From an uncultured Pelagibacteraceae bacterium (GTDB lineage: Bacteria; Pseudomonadota; Alphaproteobacteria; Pelagibacterales; Pelagibacteraceae), in the NCBI GenBank assembly GCA_902540275.1, contig CACBMB010000004.1, positions 60,677 to 124,676 on the forward strand: a stretch of DNA of 64,000 bases, read 5' to 3'. Made by a program: the position numbers and the translations under genes. Positions 41,225-49,386 of the stretch are shown here, piece after piece. Positions within the stretch are counted from its first letter, which is position 1. Each line of letters begins with the position of its first letter. The notes under the pieces were generated by a model. That model had not been told where the DNA came from. It was given only the letters and a program-made list of their open reading frames with translations, and searched no databases.

Positions 41225-42038
41225 CAAAAATAAAAAGAAAAAAAGTGTAAAAAAAGTTTTAAAAAAAAAAGTTGATCCTTCTAAAAATAAAAAAAAAAAA
41301 TTACTAAAAACTAGATTAAAAAAAAGAACTACAAAAAAAACCAAAATTGTAGAAAAGAAATCTGAGGTAAAAACAGAAAATTTACGTATTTCTAAATCTA
41401 ATGAAATAAAGCCTGAAATTAAAAAAGTAAAAAAACAAGAAACGGAAAAACGAGAGTATAAAATTAAAGATTATGTAGTTTATCCCAAACATGGTGTGGG
41501 ACAAATTACTGAATTTAAAAAAATTAGTATTGGTGGAATTGATGTTGAAACTTATATAATCAAATTTGAAAAAGATAAAGCTAATGGAATGGTTCCAGTA
41601 AACAAACAATCACATCTGCGCCCCCTCGCAACTATTAACCAAGTAAATAAATGTATATCTATTTTAAAAAGTAAACCAAAAATTAAAAGATCAATGTGGA
41701 GTAGAAGGGCTCAGGAATATGAGGCAAAAATTTCTTCTGGAAAAATTTATGAATTGGCTGAAGTTGTAAGAGATTTAAATAAAGGAGATGATCTCATGGT
41801 TGACCAATCATATAGTGAAAGACAACTTTTTGAAAAAGCTTATGAAAGGTTATTGTCTGAATTTCAAATAATTTTAAACATTTCTTTAGAAGATACTCAA
41901 AAAAAATTAGATAAAGCTCTAAAAAGGAATCTAAATACAGAAAATAAAGATGTGCCTACACAAGCAGTAAAAGCTACCACGCCTGATCTTAATGTTGACG
42001 AGCCAATAGCTGAAAATGAAGAAAATATAGAAGAATAA
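41166..42038 (+). CDS. CarD-family transcription factor with long basic N-terminal extension
   Basis: A 290-residue protein. The CarD core spans about residues 97-255: the RNA-polymerase-interacting domain ([28 protein letters not shown]) and the helical DNA-contact domain ([24 protein letters not shown]). CarD stabilises the open promoter complex, often at rRNA promoters. Odd here are a roughly 95-residue Lys-rich N-terminal tail and an acidic C-terminal tail, since usual CarD is about 160-190 residues. The start may be 41166 or 41181 (both ATG, both inside fdxA); no start inside the tail is better supported. Confidence 0.85.
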   Translation: MKNIKMSKISLKNILKKTFNKNKKKKSVKKVLKKKVDPSKNKKKKLLKTRLKKRTTKKTKIVEKKSEVKTENLRISKSNEIKPEIKKVKKQETEKREYKIKDYVVYPKHGVGQITEFKKISIGGIDVETYIIKFEKDKANGMVPVNKQSHLRPLATINQVNKCISILKSKPKIKRSMWSRRAQEYEAKISSGKIYELAEVVRDLNKGDDLMVDQSYSERQLFEKAYERLLSEFQIILNISLEDTQKKLDKALKRNLNTENKDVPTQAVKATTPDLNVDEPIAENEENIEE

Positions 42039-42077
42039 AAAAAAACGCCTCTCACACAAAAGTTATGAGAAGCGTTT
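42037..42077 (-). terminator. Rho-independent terminator for the small basic-peptide gene
   Basis: Read on the minus strand: a 12-bp stem AAACGCTTCTCA / TGAGAGGCGTTT (one G-U pair) with an 11-nt loop, followed by nine T. Read on the plus strand (after carD) the same stem has a C-A mismatch and only five T, so it favours the minus-strand transcript, though it may stop both. Confidence 0.8.
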
Positions 42078-42098
42078 TTAAAAAAGAATACTAATTTA

Positions 42099-42173
42099 TT
42101 ATCTTCTTCTTCTTTTTTTAGCTTTTTTCTTAGCTTTCTTAGCTTTCTTAGCTTTTTTTCTTCTCTTAGGCAT
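42099..42173 (-). CDS. 24-residue Lys/Arg-rich peptide
   Basis: The frame encodes MPKRRKKAKKAKKAKKKAKK followed by four Arg: 12 Lys, 6 Arg and 4 Ala in 24 residues. AKK units repeat four times, similar to histone H1-type or nucleic-acid-binding tails. A strong Shine-Dalgarno AGGGAG lies 6 nt before the ATG. Upstream are a perfect TTGACA, a -10-like TAAAAA and a palindrome; downstream is a terminator in the right orientation. So a discrete transcript of about 180 nt is predicted. I know no named family. Binding of DNA, RNA or the ribosome is inference from charge alone. Low complexity means conservation must be tested. Confidence 0.7.
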   Translation of the reverse strand: MPKRRKKAKKAKKAKKKAKKRRRR

Positions 42174-42197
42174 CTTTAGCTCCCTTTTTTAGTTAAA

Positions 42198-42214
42198 CGA
42201 ATCAATTTGATTCG
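42198..42214. repeat. perfect 8-bp palindrome in the leader of the basic-peptide gene
   Basis: CGAATCAA and TTGATTCG flank a single central base. It lies 25 nt upstream of the peptide ATG and just after the predicted transcription start, so it may be an operator or a 5' hairpin. Confidence 0.6.
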
Positions 42215-42225
42215 CTGATATGTTA

Positions 42226-42254
42226 TTTTTATTTTTTTATATGCGTTATGTCAA
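42226..42254 (-). promoter_or_regulatory. predicted sigma-70 promoter of the basic-peptide gene
   Basis: On the minus strand: a perfect -35 TTGACA (42249-42254), a 17-bp spacer and the -10-like TAAAAA (42226-42231). It would start RNA near 42219, directly before the palindrome. The -10 is a weak match. Confidence 0.5.
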
Positions 42255-42370
42255 TTCTTAAATTTAAATTAAAATTTTTTAAAAAATAAAAATAATATTT
42301 TTTTATTTTTATTGTGAACATGTTTAAAAAGTAAGTGTTTATGCGTATAATAATCAATTTAAAAACTTAA

Positions 42371-44068
42371 TTAATAAAGTTTTTCCAATTCATTTTTATA
42401 ATTTTCTAAAATTTTTTTTCTTTTTAGTTTTAAAGTTGGAGTTAACATTCCATTTTCAATAGTAAATTCCTCTTTAATCAAGATAAATTTTTTAACTTTT
42501 TCAACTATTGATAAACTTTTATTCAAATTTTCTAAATAATTTTCAATTTCTTTTTTATTTTCTTCTTTATCACTTACTATTAATGCAACTAAATATGTTT
42601 TTTTATCTCCATATACAAAACTTTGTTTGATATTTTCATTTAAGCACAATAAATTTTCAATTTTAGATGGTGAAATATTGTCACCACCAAGATTAACAAT
42701 AATTTCTTTTTTTCTATCAGTTATTTTTAAATTACCTTCTTTGGTTATTTCTCCTATATCTCCAGTGTGTAACCAGCCATTATTAATTATTTCCTCTGTT
42801 TCCTTTTTCATATTCCAATATCCAAGCATAACATTTTCACCTTTTACTAAAATTTCACCATCATAGGCAATTTTTACTTGGTTGGTTCTGAAAGGAGGTC
42901 CAACAGTTTCTATTTTTATGTTTCCTGGAATATTACAGCTTACAACTGGTGAGGTCTCAGTTAGTCCATATCCTTGCAAAGTTGGCAAACCAATGGAATT
43001 CAAAAATTCACCTATTTTTTTATCTAATGCCCCTCCCCCAGAGACAAATGCTTTTAATTGGCCACCAAATTGTTTTTTAATTTTTTTCCTAACTAATAAT
43101 TCACAAAAAAAATTAATTATTTTTTCCTTAAAATCAAGTTTCTCATTATTCAAAATTTTTGTTCCAATTAAAATAGTATTTTCGATCAACTTTTTCTTAA
43201 CACCTTTTTGTTTAGAAAAATTTAGGAGAATTTTACTGTATAAATTTTGATAAAATCTTGGCACTGCTGTCATAATGCTAGGTTTTGCAATCAACATATT
43301 AGGTAATAATTTTTCAAGACTTTCTGCATAAAAAACTTTTGCTCCAAGAGTGATTTGAACGTATTGAACTGTGTGTTCATATGAATGAGATAATGGAAGC
43401 CAAGTTAAAAATACCGGTGCTTGATCCTTGGTTAATGATTCTAAAATTTCTCTTGCACCTTCACAATTTGATAAAATTCCTCCATGACTGAGCATTACAC
43501 CTTTGGGGTTTCCAGTTGTGCCTGATGTGTAAATAATACAAGCAAGATCTTTTCTAATTATTTCAGAATTATAACTATTAAAAGTATTATTTGATTGTTT
43601 AGGATTTTTTTCAAATATATTTTCAATACTTTCAATTTTTTTATTAAAATTTTCAAATGATATTACTTTTGTTTTACTTGATATAAATTTTTCAATTTTT
43701 TGAAATTGAATATGATTTGAAACTATACATATCTTAGGCTTACAATCATTAATTATGTACTCATAATCTTTTTCTGAATATGTGGTAAATAATGGAACAG
43801 TCACTCCTCCTGCATTCATAATTGCTATGTCTGCTATAAGCCACTCTGGTCGATTTTCAGATAATAAGACACATCTATCCCCTTTAGATAATCTCTCAGT
43901 TAAATACTCAGACAATGAATAAATATTATTCTTTACTTGTTCCCATGTTAAAAAAACATCATTACTTGTTTTTAACCAACTTAAAAAAATCTGATTTTTT
44001 AATTCTTTTTTTTCATTATATTTTTTAAAAAAAAGTTCTACTAAGCTATTAATTTTATTTAGTTCCAT
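42371..44068 (-). CDS. long-chain acyl-CoA synthetase (AMP-forming)
   Basis: A 565-residue adenylate-forming enzyme. The AMP-binding signature IIYTSGTTGNPKGVMLSHGG is followed by QGYGLTETSPVVSCN and GWLHTGDIGEI, with KITDRKKEIIVNLGGDNISP as the C-terminal hinge. It activates fatty acids to acyl-CoA using ATP and CoA. It resembles the FadD15/Faa group more than E. coli FadD, with a compact C-terminal domain (VENGMLTPTLKLKRKKI pattern in the form IENGMLTPTLKLKRKKI). Standing alone between the peptide gene and tRNA-Leu. Confidence 0.9.
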   Translation of the reverse strand: MELNKINSLVELFFKKYNEKKELKNQIFLSWLKTSNDVFLTWEQVKNNIYSLSEYLTERLSKGDRCVLLSENRPEWLIADIAIMNAGGVTVPLFTTYSEKDYEYIINDCKPKICIVSNHIQFQKIEKFISSKTKVISFENFNKKIESIENIFEKNPKQSNNTFNSYNSEIIRKDLACIIYTSGTTGNPKGVMLSHGGILSNCEGAREILESLTKDQAPVFLTWLPLSHSYEHTVQYVQITLGAKVFYAESLEKLLPNMLIAKPSIMTAVPRFYQNLYSKILLNFSKQKGVKKKLIENTILIGTKILNNEKLDFKEKIINFFCELLVRKKIKKQFGGQLKAFVSGGGALDKKIGEFLNSIGLPTLQGYGLTETSPVVSCNIPGNIKIETVGPPFRTNQVKIAYDGEILVKGENVMLGYWNMKKETEEIINNGWLHTGDIGEITKEGNLKITDRKKEIIVNLGGDNISPSKIENLLCLNENIKQSFVYGDKKTYLVALIVSDKEENKKEIENYLENLNKSLSIVEKVKKFILIKEEFTIENGMLTPTLKLKRKKILENYKNELEKLY

Positions 44069-44072
44069 ATTT

Positions 44073-44157
44073 TGGTGGGCGAAGAGAGAATCGAACTCTC
44101 ACTTCTTGCGAAACACGATTTTGAGTCGTGCGCGTCTACCAGTTCCGCCATTCGCCC
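44073..44157 (-). tRNA. tRNA-Leu (anticodon CAA)
   Basis: On the minus strand, an 85-nt class II tRNA: acceptor stem GGGCGAA/TTCGCCC with encoded ACCA, D arm GCGG-AACTGGTAGACGCG, anticodon stem CACGA/TCGTG around CTCAAAA (anticodon CAA, reads UUG), a long variable arm, and T arm GAGTTCGATTCTC. All stems pair. Confidence 0.97.
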
Positions 44158-44217
44158 CTTAATTGTTTAAAAATTTATTAAATAGTATAAGAACTAAATT
44201 TATATTAAAACCAAAAA

Positions 44218-44823
44218 ATGTTTAATAATCTTTATAAAAAATGTTTAAATTTAGCAGCACATAAAAGTTCAAAGTATTATTTGGGCTTGGTGTCTTTTAT
44301 TGAAAGTTCTTTTTTTCCAATACCACCTGACGTGATGATAGTACCAATGGTAATATCAAAAAAAAATGATTTTATAAAAATTTTTCTTATCTCAACAATA
44401 TTTTCTGTTTTAGGTGGAATATTAGGTTATTTTATTGGAGCATTTTTTTTTGATATTGGAATACAAATAATGAGTTTTTATGGTTATGAGGACAAACTTA
44501 CAGACTTAAAAGATAATCTTATAAATAGTGAAGGATTTTATGCCTGGCTAGGTATTCTATTTCTAGCTGGATTTACACCTCTGCCTTATAAAGTCTTTAC
44601 TATTGCAAGTGGTTTAATCGGTTTTAATATTTTAATTTTCATTTTAATAAGCTTGATCTCTAGAGGATTGCGTTTTTTCATAGTATCTTATCTTTCATAC
44701 AAATTTGGTTATCTATTCACAAAATTTTTAGATAAATACGGATCTAAGTCATTTACATTTCTCGGAATGATAATTGTTATAATTGGTATTATAATTTATT
44801 TAATATTTGGATCTCATGCATAA
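44218..44823 (+). CDS. VTT-domain membrane protein (DedA/YqaA-like)
   Basis: A 201-residue polytopic protein with an early re-entrant motif FIESSFFPIPPDVMIVPM and a later FLAGFTPLPYKVFTIASGLIGF, the two halves typical of VTT (SNARE-associated/DedA) proteins. Members are implicated in lipid scrambling or undecaprenyl-phosphate recycling and membrane homeostasis. YqaA-type members are short, like this one. Its stop overlaps the ATG of dsbB by 8 nt. Confidence 0.85.
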   Translation: MFNNLYKKCLNLAAHKSSKYYLGLVSFIESSFFPIPPDVMIVPMVISKKNDFIKIFLISTIFSVLGGILGYFIGAFFFDIGIQIMSFYGYEDKLTDLKDNLINSEGFYAWLGILFLAGFTPLPYKVFTIASGLIGFNILIFILISLISRGLRFFIVSYLSYKFGYLFTKFLDKYGSKSFTFLGMIIVIIGIIIYLIFGSHA

Positions 44824-45304
44824 TTATAAAATAAGCTCATACCTTAAGATAATTTTCTTTATAAGTTTAGTTTCAATAATCTCAGCTTTTTTAATAGAAT
44901 ATGTGCTTGGATACCAACCTTGTAATCTATGTTTAATACAAAGGATACCTTATGTATTATGCTTGATTTTAATAATTTTAAATTTTTTTCAAAAAAAAAA
45001 TGAAAAATTCATTATTTTATTATTAATCTTTACATTTTCCTTTTCTTTTTTAATCTCATTTTATCACTTTGGAATTGAGCAAGGTTTTTTTGAAGAGTCA
45101 ACAGTCTGTAAAATAAAAGATGCCTCCGATGTTATTTCCAAAGAGGAATTATTGAAACAACTTCAGCTGAAAACTGTAAGCTGTAAGGATGTGACATTTA
45201 GAGTTTTTGGATTTTCACTTACAACATTTAATATGGCTATAAGTTTAATTTTAGTTATTTTGTTAATAAGAATATTTAAAAATTATGAAAAGTTCAAAAA
45301 CTAG
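44816..45304 (+). CDS. dsbB: disulfide bond formation protein B
   Basis: A 162-residue inner-membrane protein with four membrane segments. The first periplasmic pair is CNLC (C36, C39) after YQP, and the second pair is in STVCKIKD and TVSCKDV. DsbB reoxidises DsbA and passes electrons to ubiquinone. I start at ATG 44816; an in-frame TTG at 44807 adds three residues only. It overlaps both the VTT gene before it and coq7 after it (20 nt), so the three are likely one operon. dsbA is not in the window. Confidence 0.88.
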   Translation: MHNYKISSYLKIIFFISLVSIISAFLIEYVLGYQPCNLCLIQRIPYVLCLILIILNFFQKKNEKFIILLLIFTFSFSFLISFYHFGIEQGFFEESTVCKIKDASDVISKEELLKQLQLKTVSCKDVTFRVFGFSLTTFNMAISLILVILLIRIFKNYEKFKN

Positions 45305-45815
45305 AGTAGAAGAGTTTATTAGGGTGGACCATGCAGGTGAAAGAGGTGCTGTTAAAATTTATGAGGGTCAATTATTAGCTTTAAATACTTTTGTGAAAGA
45401 TGATGATTTAAAAAAAACTATTGAAGAAATGAAAATCCATGAAAAAGAACACTGTGAATTCTTTGAAAACGAGATTAAAAAAAGAAACATTAAGCCAACA
45501 AAATTTTTACCAATATGGGATTTACTTGGAGTTGGACTTGGTTTTGGTTCCACTATTCTCGGTAAAAAAGCAGCAATGTTATGTACTGCATCAGTTGAAG
45601 AAGTAATTGATAAACACTATCAGAGCCAAATAAATCAACTTGGTCCCGAAGAAAAAGACTTAAAGAAAAAAATTATAAAGTTTAGAGAAGACGAATTACA
45701 TCATAAAGATATCGCTTATGAAAAAGGTGCTACAAAAAGTGGATTTTATTCTATAATGGATAAAATAATAAAAACCGGATCAAAAATAGCTATTAATATT
45801 TCTGAGAAAATTTAA
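45285..45815 (+). CDS. coq7: demethoxyubiquinone hydroxylase (Coq7)
   Basis: A 176-residue di-iron carboxylate monooxygenase for the late hydroxylation in ubiquinone synthesis (C6 of demethoxyubiquinone). Iron ligands are in RVDHAGERGAVKIYEG, HEKEHCEFFE, ASVEEVIDKHY and EDELHHKD, the four-helix bundle E/ExxH pattern. It is the Coq7 type of eukaryotes and alphaproteobacteria rather than flavin-dependent UbiF. It overlaps dsbB by 20 nt; both proteins meet at ubiquinone. It ends 3 nt before the convergent HNH gene. Confidence 0.94.
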   Translation: MKSSKTRVEEFIRVDHAGERGAVKIYEGQLLALNTFVKDDDLKKTIEEMKIHEKEHCEFFENEIKKRNIKPTKFLPIWDLLGVGLGFGSTILGKKAAMLCTASVEEVIDKHYQSQINQLGPEEKDLKKKIIKFREDELHHKDIAYEKGATKSGFYSIMDKIIKTGSKIAINISEKI

Positions 45816-45818
45816 AAT

Positions 45819-46388
45819 TTATGCTTCTAATTCTACATCCCAATATAAATAATCCATCCAACTTTTATGTAAATAATTTGGCGGAAAATTTTTTCCATTT
45901 CGATGCAGATCTTCTGTAGATGGTTGATAAGGATATTGAAAAAGTTTCATTCCAGAAGATTTTAATAATTTTCCTCCTTTTTTGACATTACAATCTGAAC
46001 ATGCGGTAACAACATTATCCCAATTAGTTTCTCCACCTTTAGATCTTGGTAATAAATGATCAAATGTAAGTTCATCCCCACTACCACAATATTGACACGA
46101 AAATTTATCCCTTAAAAAAACGTTAAATCTTGTAAAACTCGGTTTTGATTGTGGAACAATATAACTTTTTAAAGCTATGACGCTAGGTAATTGCATATTA
46201 AAAGAGGGGCTTCTTATTATTCTATCATAAGAACTTACTATAACTACTCTATCTAAAAAAACAGATTTAACAGTGTCCTGCCAAGACCATAATGACAAAG
46301 GATAATAGCTTAAAGGTCTGTAGTCGGCATTTAATACTAATGCAGGACATTTTTCTAAAGATACTTCTTGTTCAATAAAATTATTCAT
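45819..46388 (-). CDS. HNH endonuclease
   Basis: A 189-residue HNH nuclease with zinc CxxC pairs in FSCQYCGSG and ACSDCNVKK flanking the catalytic LTFDHLLPRSKGGETNWDNVV. The N-terminal domain starts with LVLNADYRPLSYYPLSLWSWQD, a pattern seen in a widely distributed bacterial HNH family of unknown role, not in restriction systems. No methylase or mobile-element gene is near, so I treat it as a chromosomal housekeeping nuclease. Confidence 0.88.
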   Translation of the reverse strand: MNNFIEQEVSLEKCPALVLNADYRPLSYYPLSLWSWQDTVKSVFLDRVVIVSSYDRIIRSPSFNMQLPSVIALKSYIVPQSKPSFTRFNVFLRDKFSCQYCGSGDELTFDHLLPRSKGGETNWDNVVTACSDCNVKKGGKLLKSSGMKLFQYPYQPSTEDLHRNGKNFPPNYLHKSWMDYLYWDVELEA

Positions 46389-46426
46389 TAAATAAGTTTA
46401 ACTGAAAAAAAAAATTATTTCAATAT

Positions 46427-47086
46427 TTAGGAATTATTAAATTTTTTTGAAATATAATTCAATGCTATACTTGAAGCTTCTACTGGAATATGATGTCCAC
46501 AATTTTTAATTAAATGAGTCTCATTATTAATGTTATTTCTTATGAAAAAATCTTTTGCAGCTAACATAAAATTTGGTGGTACAATTTCATCTTTTTCACC
46601 ATGCGTCAATAATATATTTGCTGAAATTTTTTTTCTAGTCTCTAAATCTTTTTCATCAATTATTTTTCCAGAAAAACCAACAATACAGGTATATTCATCA
46701 TCAGAAGTTAGACCTAAATTAATAGACATCATGCAGCCTTGGCTAAAACCAGACAAACATATATTTTTGTTTAATAAATTATATTCTTTTTTAACTTGAT
46801 CTATAAAATCTTTTAATTTTTCTTCACTTTTTTTAGACTCTTCTAAAATATATTTAGAATTTTCTCGAGTTAAATCAAACCATTGATAACCAGATGGATT
46901 TATTAAACATTTTTCAGGACCATTTGGACAAATAAAAATTGTATTCGGCAAATGTCTTTTCCAATTTAATGACAACATGCTTATATCGTTACCATCCCCT
47001 CCGTATCCATGAAGTAGAATTATTGCATTTTCTATTTCTTTATTTTTCTCTGGCTTTATTTGAACTGAGTCTAGACAAAATGTCAT
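46427..47086 (-). CDS. phospholipase/carboxylesterase-type serine hydrolase
   Basis: A 219-residue alpha/beta hydrolase of the EstB/YpfH (APT1-like) family. Visible are LLHGYGGDGNDIS (oxyanion side), the nucleophile elbow GFSQGCMMS, the acid in HGEKDEIVPP and the histidine in KNCGHHIPVEA. It hydrolyses short-chain esters or thioesters; the physiological substrate is unknown. Transcribed away from the HIG1 protein gene, from which 49 nt separate it. Confidence 0.87.
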   Translation of the reverse strand: MTFCLDSVQIKPEKNKEIENAIILLHGYGGDGNDISMLSLNWKRHLPNTIFICPNGPEKCLINPSGYQWFDLTRENSKYILEESKKSEEKLKDFIDQVKKEYNLLNKNICLSGFSQGCMMSINLGLTSDDEYTCIVGFSGKIIDEKDLETRKKISANILLTHGEKDEIVPPNFMLAAKDFFIRNNINNETHLIKNCGHHIPVEASSIALNYISKKFNNS

Positions 47087-47135
47087 ATATGCTTATTTAT
47101 GTTTTTTTATTTTTAAAACAACCTACAATACAATT

Positions 47136-47339
47136 ATGGTTTCTGGAATATTTATAAAGATTCTGTCTATTTCATTATTAATAATTGTGGGAATAATTCT
47201 TATTTTAGGAATTGGTACACTATTTAAAGGTGGAGAAACAAGTAAAAAATATTCCAATAAACTTATGCAGTTAAGAGTTTTGCTTCAATTTATTGCAATT
47301 ATAGTTTTAGTTGGCTTTGCCTATTTTTTTAAAAATTAG
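47136..47339 (+). CDS. HIG1-domain (twin transmembrane) protein
   Basis: A 67-residue protein with two hydrophobic helices joined by a short loop. The segment SNKLMQLRVLLQFIAI matches the hypoxia-induced-gene-1 (HIG_1_N) pattern. In mitochondria such proteins associate with respiratory supercomplexes and cytochrome oxidase; bacterial members are probably respiratory accessory proteins, by inference. It is convergent with TlpA, whose stop overlaps it by 4 nt (TTAG). Confidence 0.82.
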   Translation: MVSGIFIKILSISLLIIVGIILILGIGTLFKGGETSKKYSNKLMQLRVLLQFIAIIVLVGFAYFFKN

Positions 47340-47845
47340 TTATAAGAACTTAACCATTCTATAAAATTTTTATCATTAAAATTGATAGATCCAATAATTC
47401 TTGCAAATTCTTCGCCATCTTTATTTAACAAAATTGAAGTTGGAATTCCTCTTAATGCAAAATTTTTAGCCATTGTCATTGATTTATCAAAATATAGATC
47501 TAAATTTTTAATTTTTAAATTTTGAAAAAATTTTTCGGCTTTCTCAACTTTATCTTGTCCAACATTAATCGGAAAAATAATTAAATTATTTAGTTCTTTT
47601 TTTGTTTTTAATATATCCAAAGACGGCATTTCCTCTTTACATGGTTCACACCAAGTCGCCCAAAAGTTTAATAAAATCAGACTTCCGCGAAAATCATCTA
47701 AATTTAATTCTTTTTTTTCAACGTCTAAGAAGGTTAAATCATTGTATTTTTTTAATTCTTTATTTATTACTAGATTTTCAATAACTTGATCTATATTTGC
47801 AAAAACACTTGTTGTTAAAAAAAAGAATATTATTAAAAATTTCAT
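47336..47845 (-). CDS. TlpA-family periplasmic thiol-disulfide oxidoreductase
   Basis: A 169-residue exported thioredoxin-fold protein. The N-terminus is a signal peptide (FFFLTTSVFA, cleavage around residue 16); the active site is WATWCEPCKEEMPS. TlpA/ResA proteins reduce apocytochrome c or cytochrome-oxidase copper sites in the periplasm. It is divergent from argH, the usual alphaproteobacterial arrangement. Only about 24 nt separate the starts, so the promoters must overlap. Confidence 0.88.
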   Translation of the reverse strand: MKFLIIFFFLTTSVFANIDQVIENLVINKELKKYNDLTFLDVEKKELNLDDFRGSLILLNFWATWCEPCKEEMPSLDILKTKKELNNLIIFPINVGQDKVEKAEKFFQNLKIKNLDLYFDKSMTMAKNFALRGIPTSILLNKDGEEFARIIGSINFNDKNFIEWLSSYN

Positions 47846-47869
47846 ATTTAATATGTATAAGTAGTTATC

Positions 47870-49261
47870 ATGGTAAAAAATAAAAACAATACAGCAATTT
47901 GGAATACAAGAATTAAAGATAATACTTCATCACTCTTTCAAAAAATTGGAAGTTCAATTGATATTGATAAAAAGCTTTATAAAGAAGATATAAAAGGATC
48001 AATTGTACACGTAGAAATGCTTTTCAAACAAAAAATAATTTCTTTCAAAATTAAAAATAAAATTATTTATGGGCTGAATAAGATTGAAAAGGAAATTCAA
48101 AAAAAAAAATTTGAATTTAATAAAGAATATGAAGATATTCATATGAGTATAGAAAAAAGATTATTTGAAATAATAGGTGATGATGCAGGATATATTCATA
48201 CTGCTCGCTCTAGAAACGATCAGGTTATAACAGATTTTAAAATTTGGATTAAATCTGCCAATAAAGATATAAATAAGAATTTAAACAAAACGATTAAAGT
48301 TACTTTAAAATTGGCAGAAAAAAATATTCAAACAATTATGCCAGGATTCACACATCTGAAAAATGCCCAAGCTTTATCATTTGGACATTACTTAATGGCC
48401 TATGTTGAAATGTTCAACAGGGACAAAAAAAGATTTTTAAATAACATGCAAAGTTTAAACGAAAATCCATTAGGTGTTTCAGCTTTAGTTGGAACCTCAT
48501 TCAATATAGATAGAAATTATACAACTAAAAAATTAGGTTTTAAAAATCCTACTAATAATTCCATTGATACTGTATCAGATAGAGATTTTGTTTTAGACTA
48601 TTTGTATAATTGTTCGGTTTGTTCTATGCACATTTCAAGAATAGCAGAAGACTTGATCATTTGGAACTCAGATGCATTTAATTTAATTACACTTTCAGAC
48701 AAAATTGTTACAGGTTCTTCAATAATGCCTCAAAAAAAAAATCCAGATCTTCTAGAATTTTTAAGAGGTAAAACTGGAACAATATATGGAAATTTTTTTT
48801 CAATGCTTACAATCTTAAAAGGATTACCTTTATCCTATTTTAAAGATTTACAAGATGACAAAGAAATTATTTTTAAGTCTACTGAAACTCTTAATAATTG
48901 CTTGAAGATATTAATTGAAATCTTAAATAATATAAATCCAAATAAAAAAAGAATGTTAGAACTTGCTAAATCAGGATATATAACTGCAACCGATTTAGCT
49001 GAGCATTTAGTCAAAAATTATTCTATGCCATTTAGACAGGCTTATCAAAAAACAGCAGCAATAGTTAATCTGGCAGAAAAAAAGAAAAAGAGACTAAATG
49101 AATTGACCATTGAAGAATTAAAAAAAATTGAGCCAAAATTGAAAAATGATGTAGTTAAAATATTTGATTTAAAAAATTCCATAAATTCAAAAAAATCTTA
49201 TGGAGGAACTGCTTTTGATAATATTAAAAAAATGATAGTAAAATACAAAAAAAATTTATGA
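47870..49261 (+). CDS. argH: argininosuccinate lyase
   Basis: A 463-residue last enzyme of arginine synthesis, splitting argininosuccinate to arginine and fumarate. The family signature GSSIMPQKKNPD is intact, as are HTARSRNDQV and FTHLKNAQ. Length is normal. The stop TGA shares bases with the ATG of lptM (ATGA), so the next gene is translationally coupled. argH-lptM-lysA is a conserved alphaproteobacterial order. Confidence 0.96.
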   Translation: MVKNKNNTAIWNTRIKDNTSSLFQKIGSSIDIDKKLYKEDIKGSIVHVEMLFKQKIISFKIKNKIIYGLNKIEKEIQKKKFEFNKEYEDIHMSIEKRLFEIIGDDAGYIHTARSRNDQVITDFKIWIKSANKDINKNLNKTIKVTLKLAEKNIQTIMPGFTHLKNAQALSFGHYLMAYVEMFNRDKKRFLNNMQSLNENPLGVSALVGTSFNIDRNYTTKKLGFKNPTNNSIDTVSDRDFVLDYLYNCSVCSMHISRIAEDLIIWNSDAFNLITLSDKIVTGSSIMPQKKNPDLLEFLRGKTGTIYGNFFSMLTILKGLPLSYFKDLQDDKEIIFKSTETLNNCLKILIEILNNINPNKKRMLELAKSGYITATDLAEHLVKNYSMPFRQAYQKTAAIVNLAEKKKKRLNELTIEELKKIEPKLKNDVVKIFDLKNSINSKKSYGGTAFDNIKKMIVKYKKNL

Positions 49262-49386
49262 TAAAAAAAATATATTTATTTTTTATTATTGGTATTTTTA
49301 TTTTTGCGTGTGGAAAAAAAGGTGATCCAGTTTTTAAAGAGTCAAAATTAAATTTATCAAACACCAAGTTGATTATGGTGTTATGA
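49258..49386 (+). CDS. lptM: LptM-like small lipoprotein
   Basis: A 42-residue lipoprotein: MIKK, a hydrophobic helix, then a lipobox-type FACGKKGDP with the lipidated Cys18. The CGxKG motif after the cysteine is characteristic of LptM (YifL), which helps mature the LPS translocon protein LptD. Position supports it: between argH and lysA, overlapping both by 4 nt (ATGA at each end). Short enough to be missed by usual gene callers. The C-terminal half is variable, as in the family. Confidence 0.82.
   Translation: MIKKIYLFFIIGIFIFACGKKGDPVFKESKLNLSNTKLIMVL

Noticed and set aside
41096..41344. 82-residue Phe-rich frame opposite fdxA/carD
   Set aside because: It is the reverse of the lysine-rich carD tail; poly-A becomes poly-Phe. 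No membrane topology beyond that.
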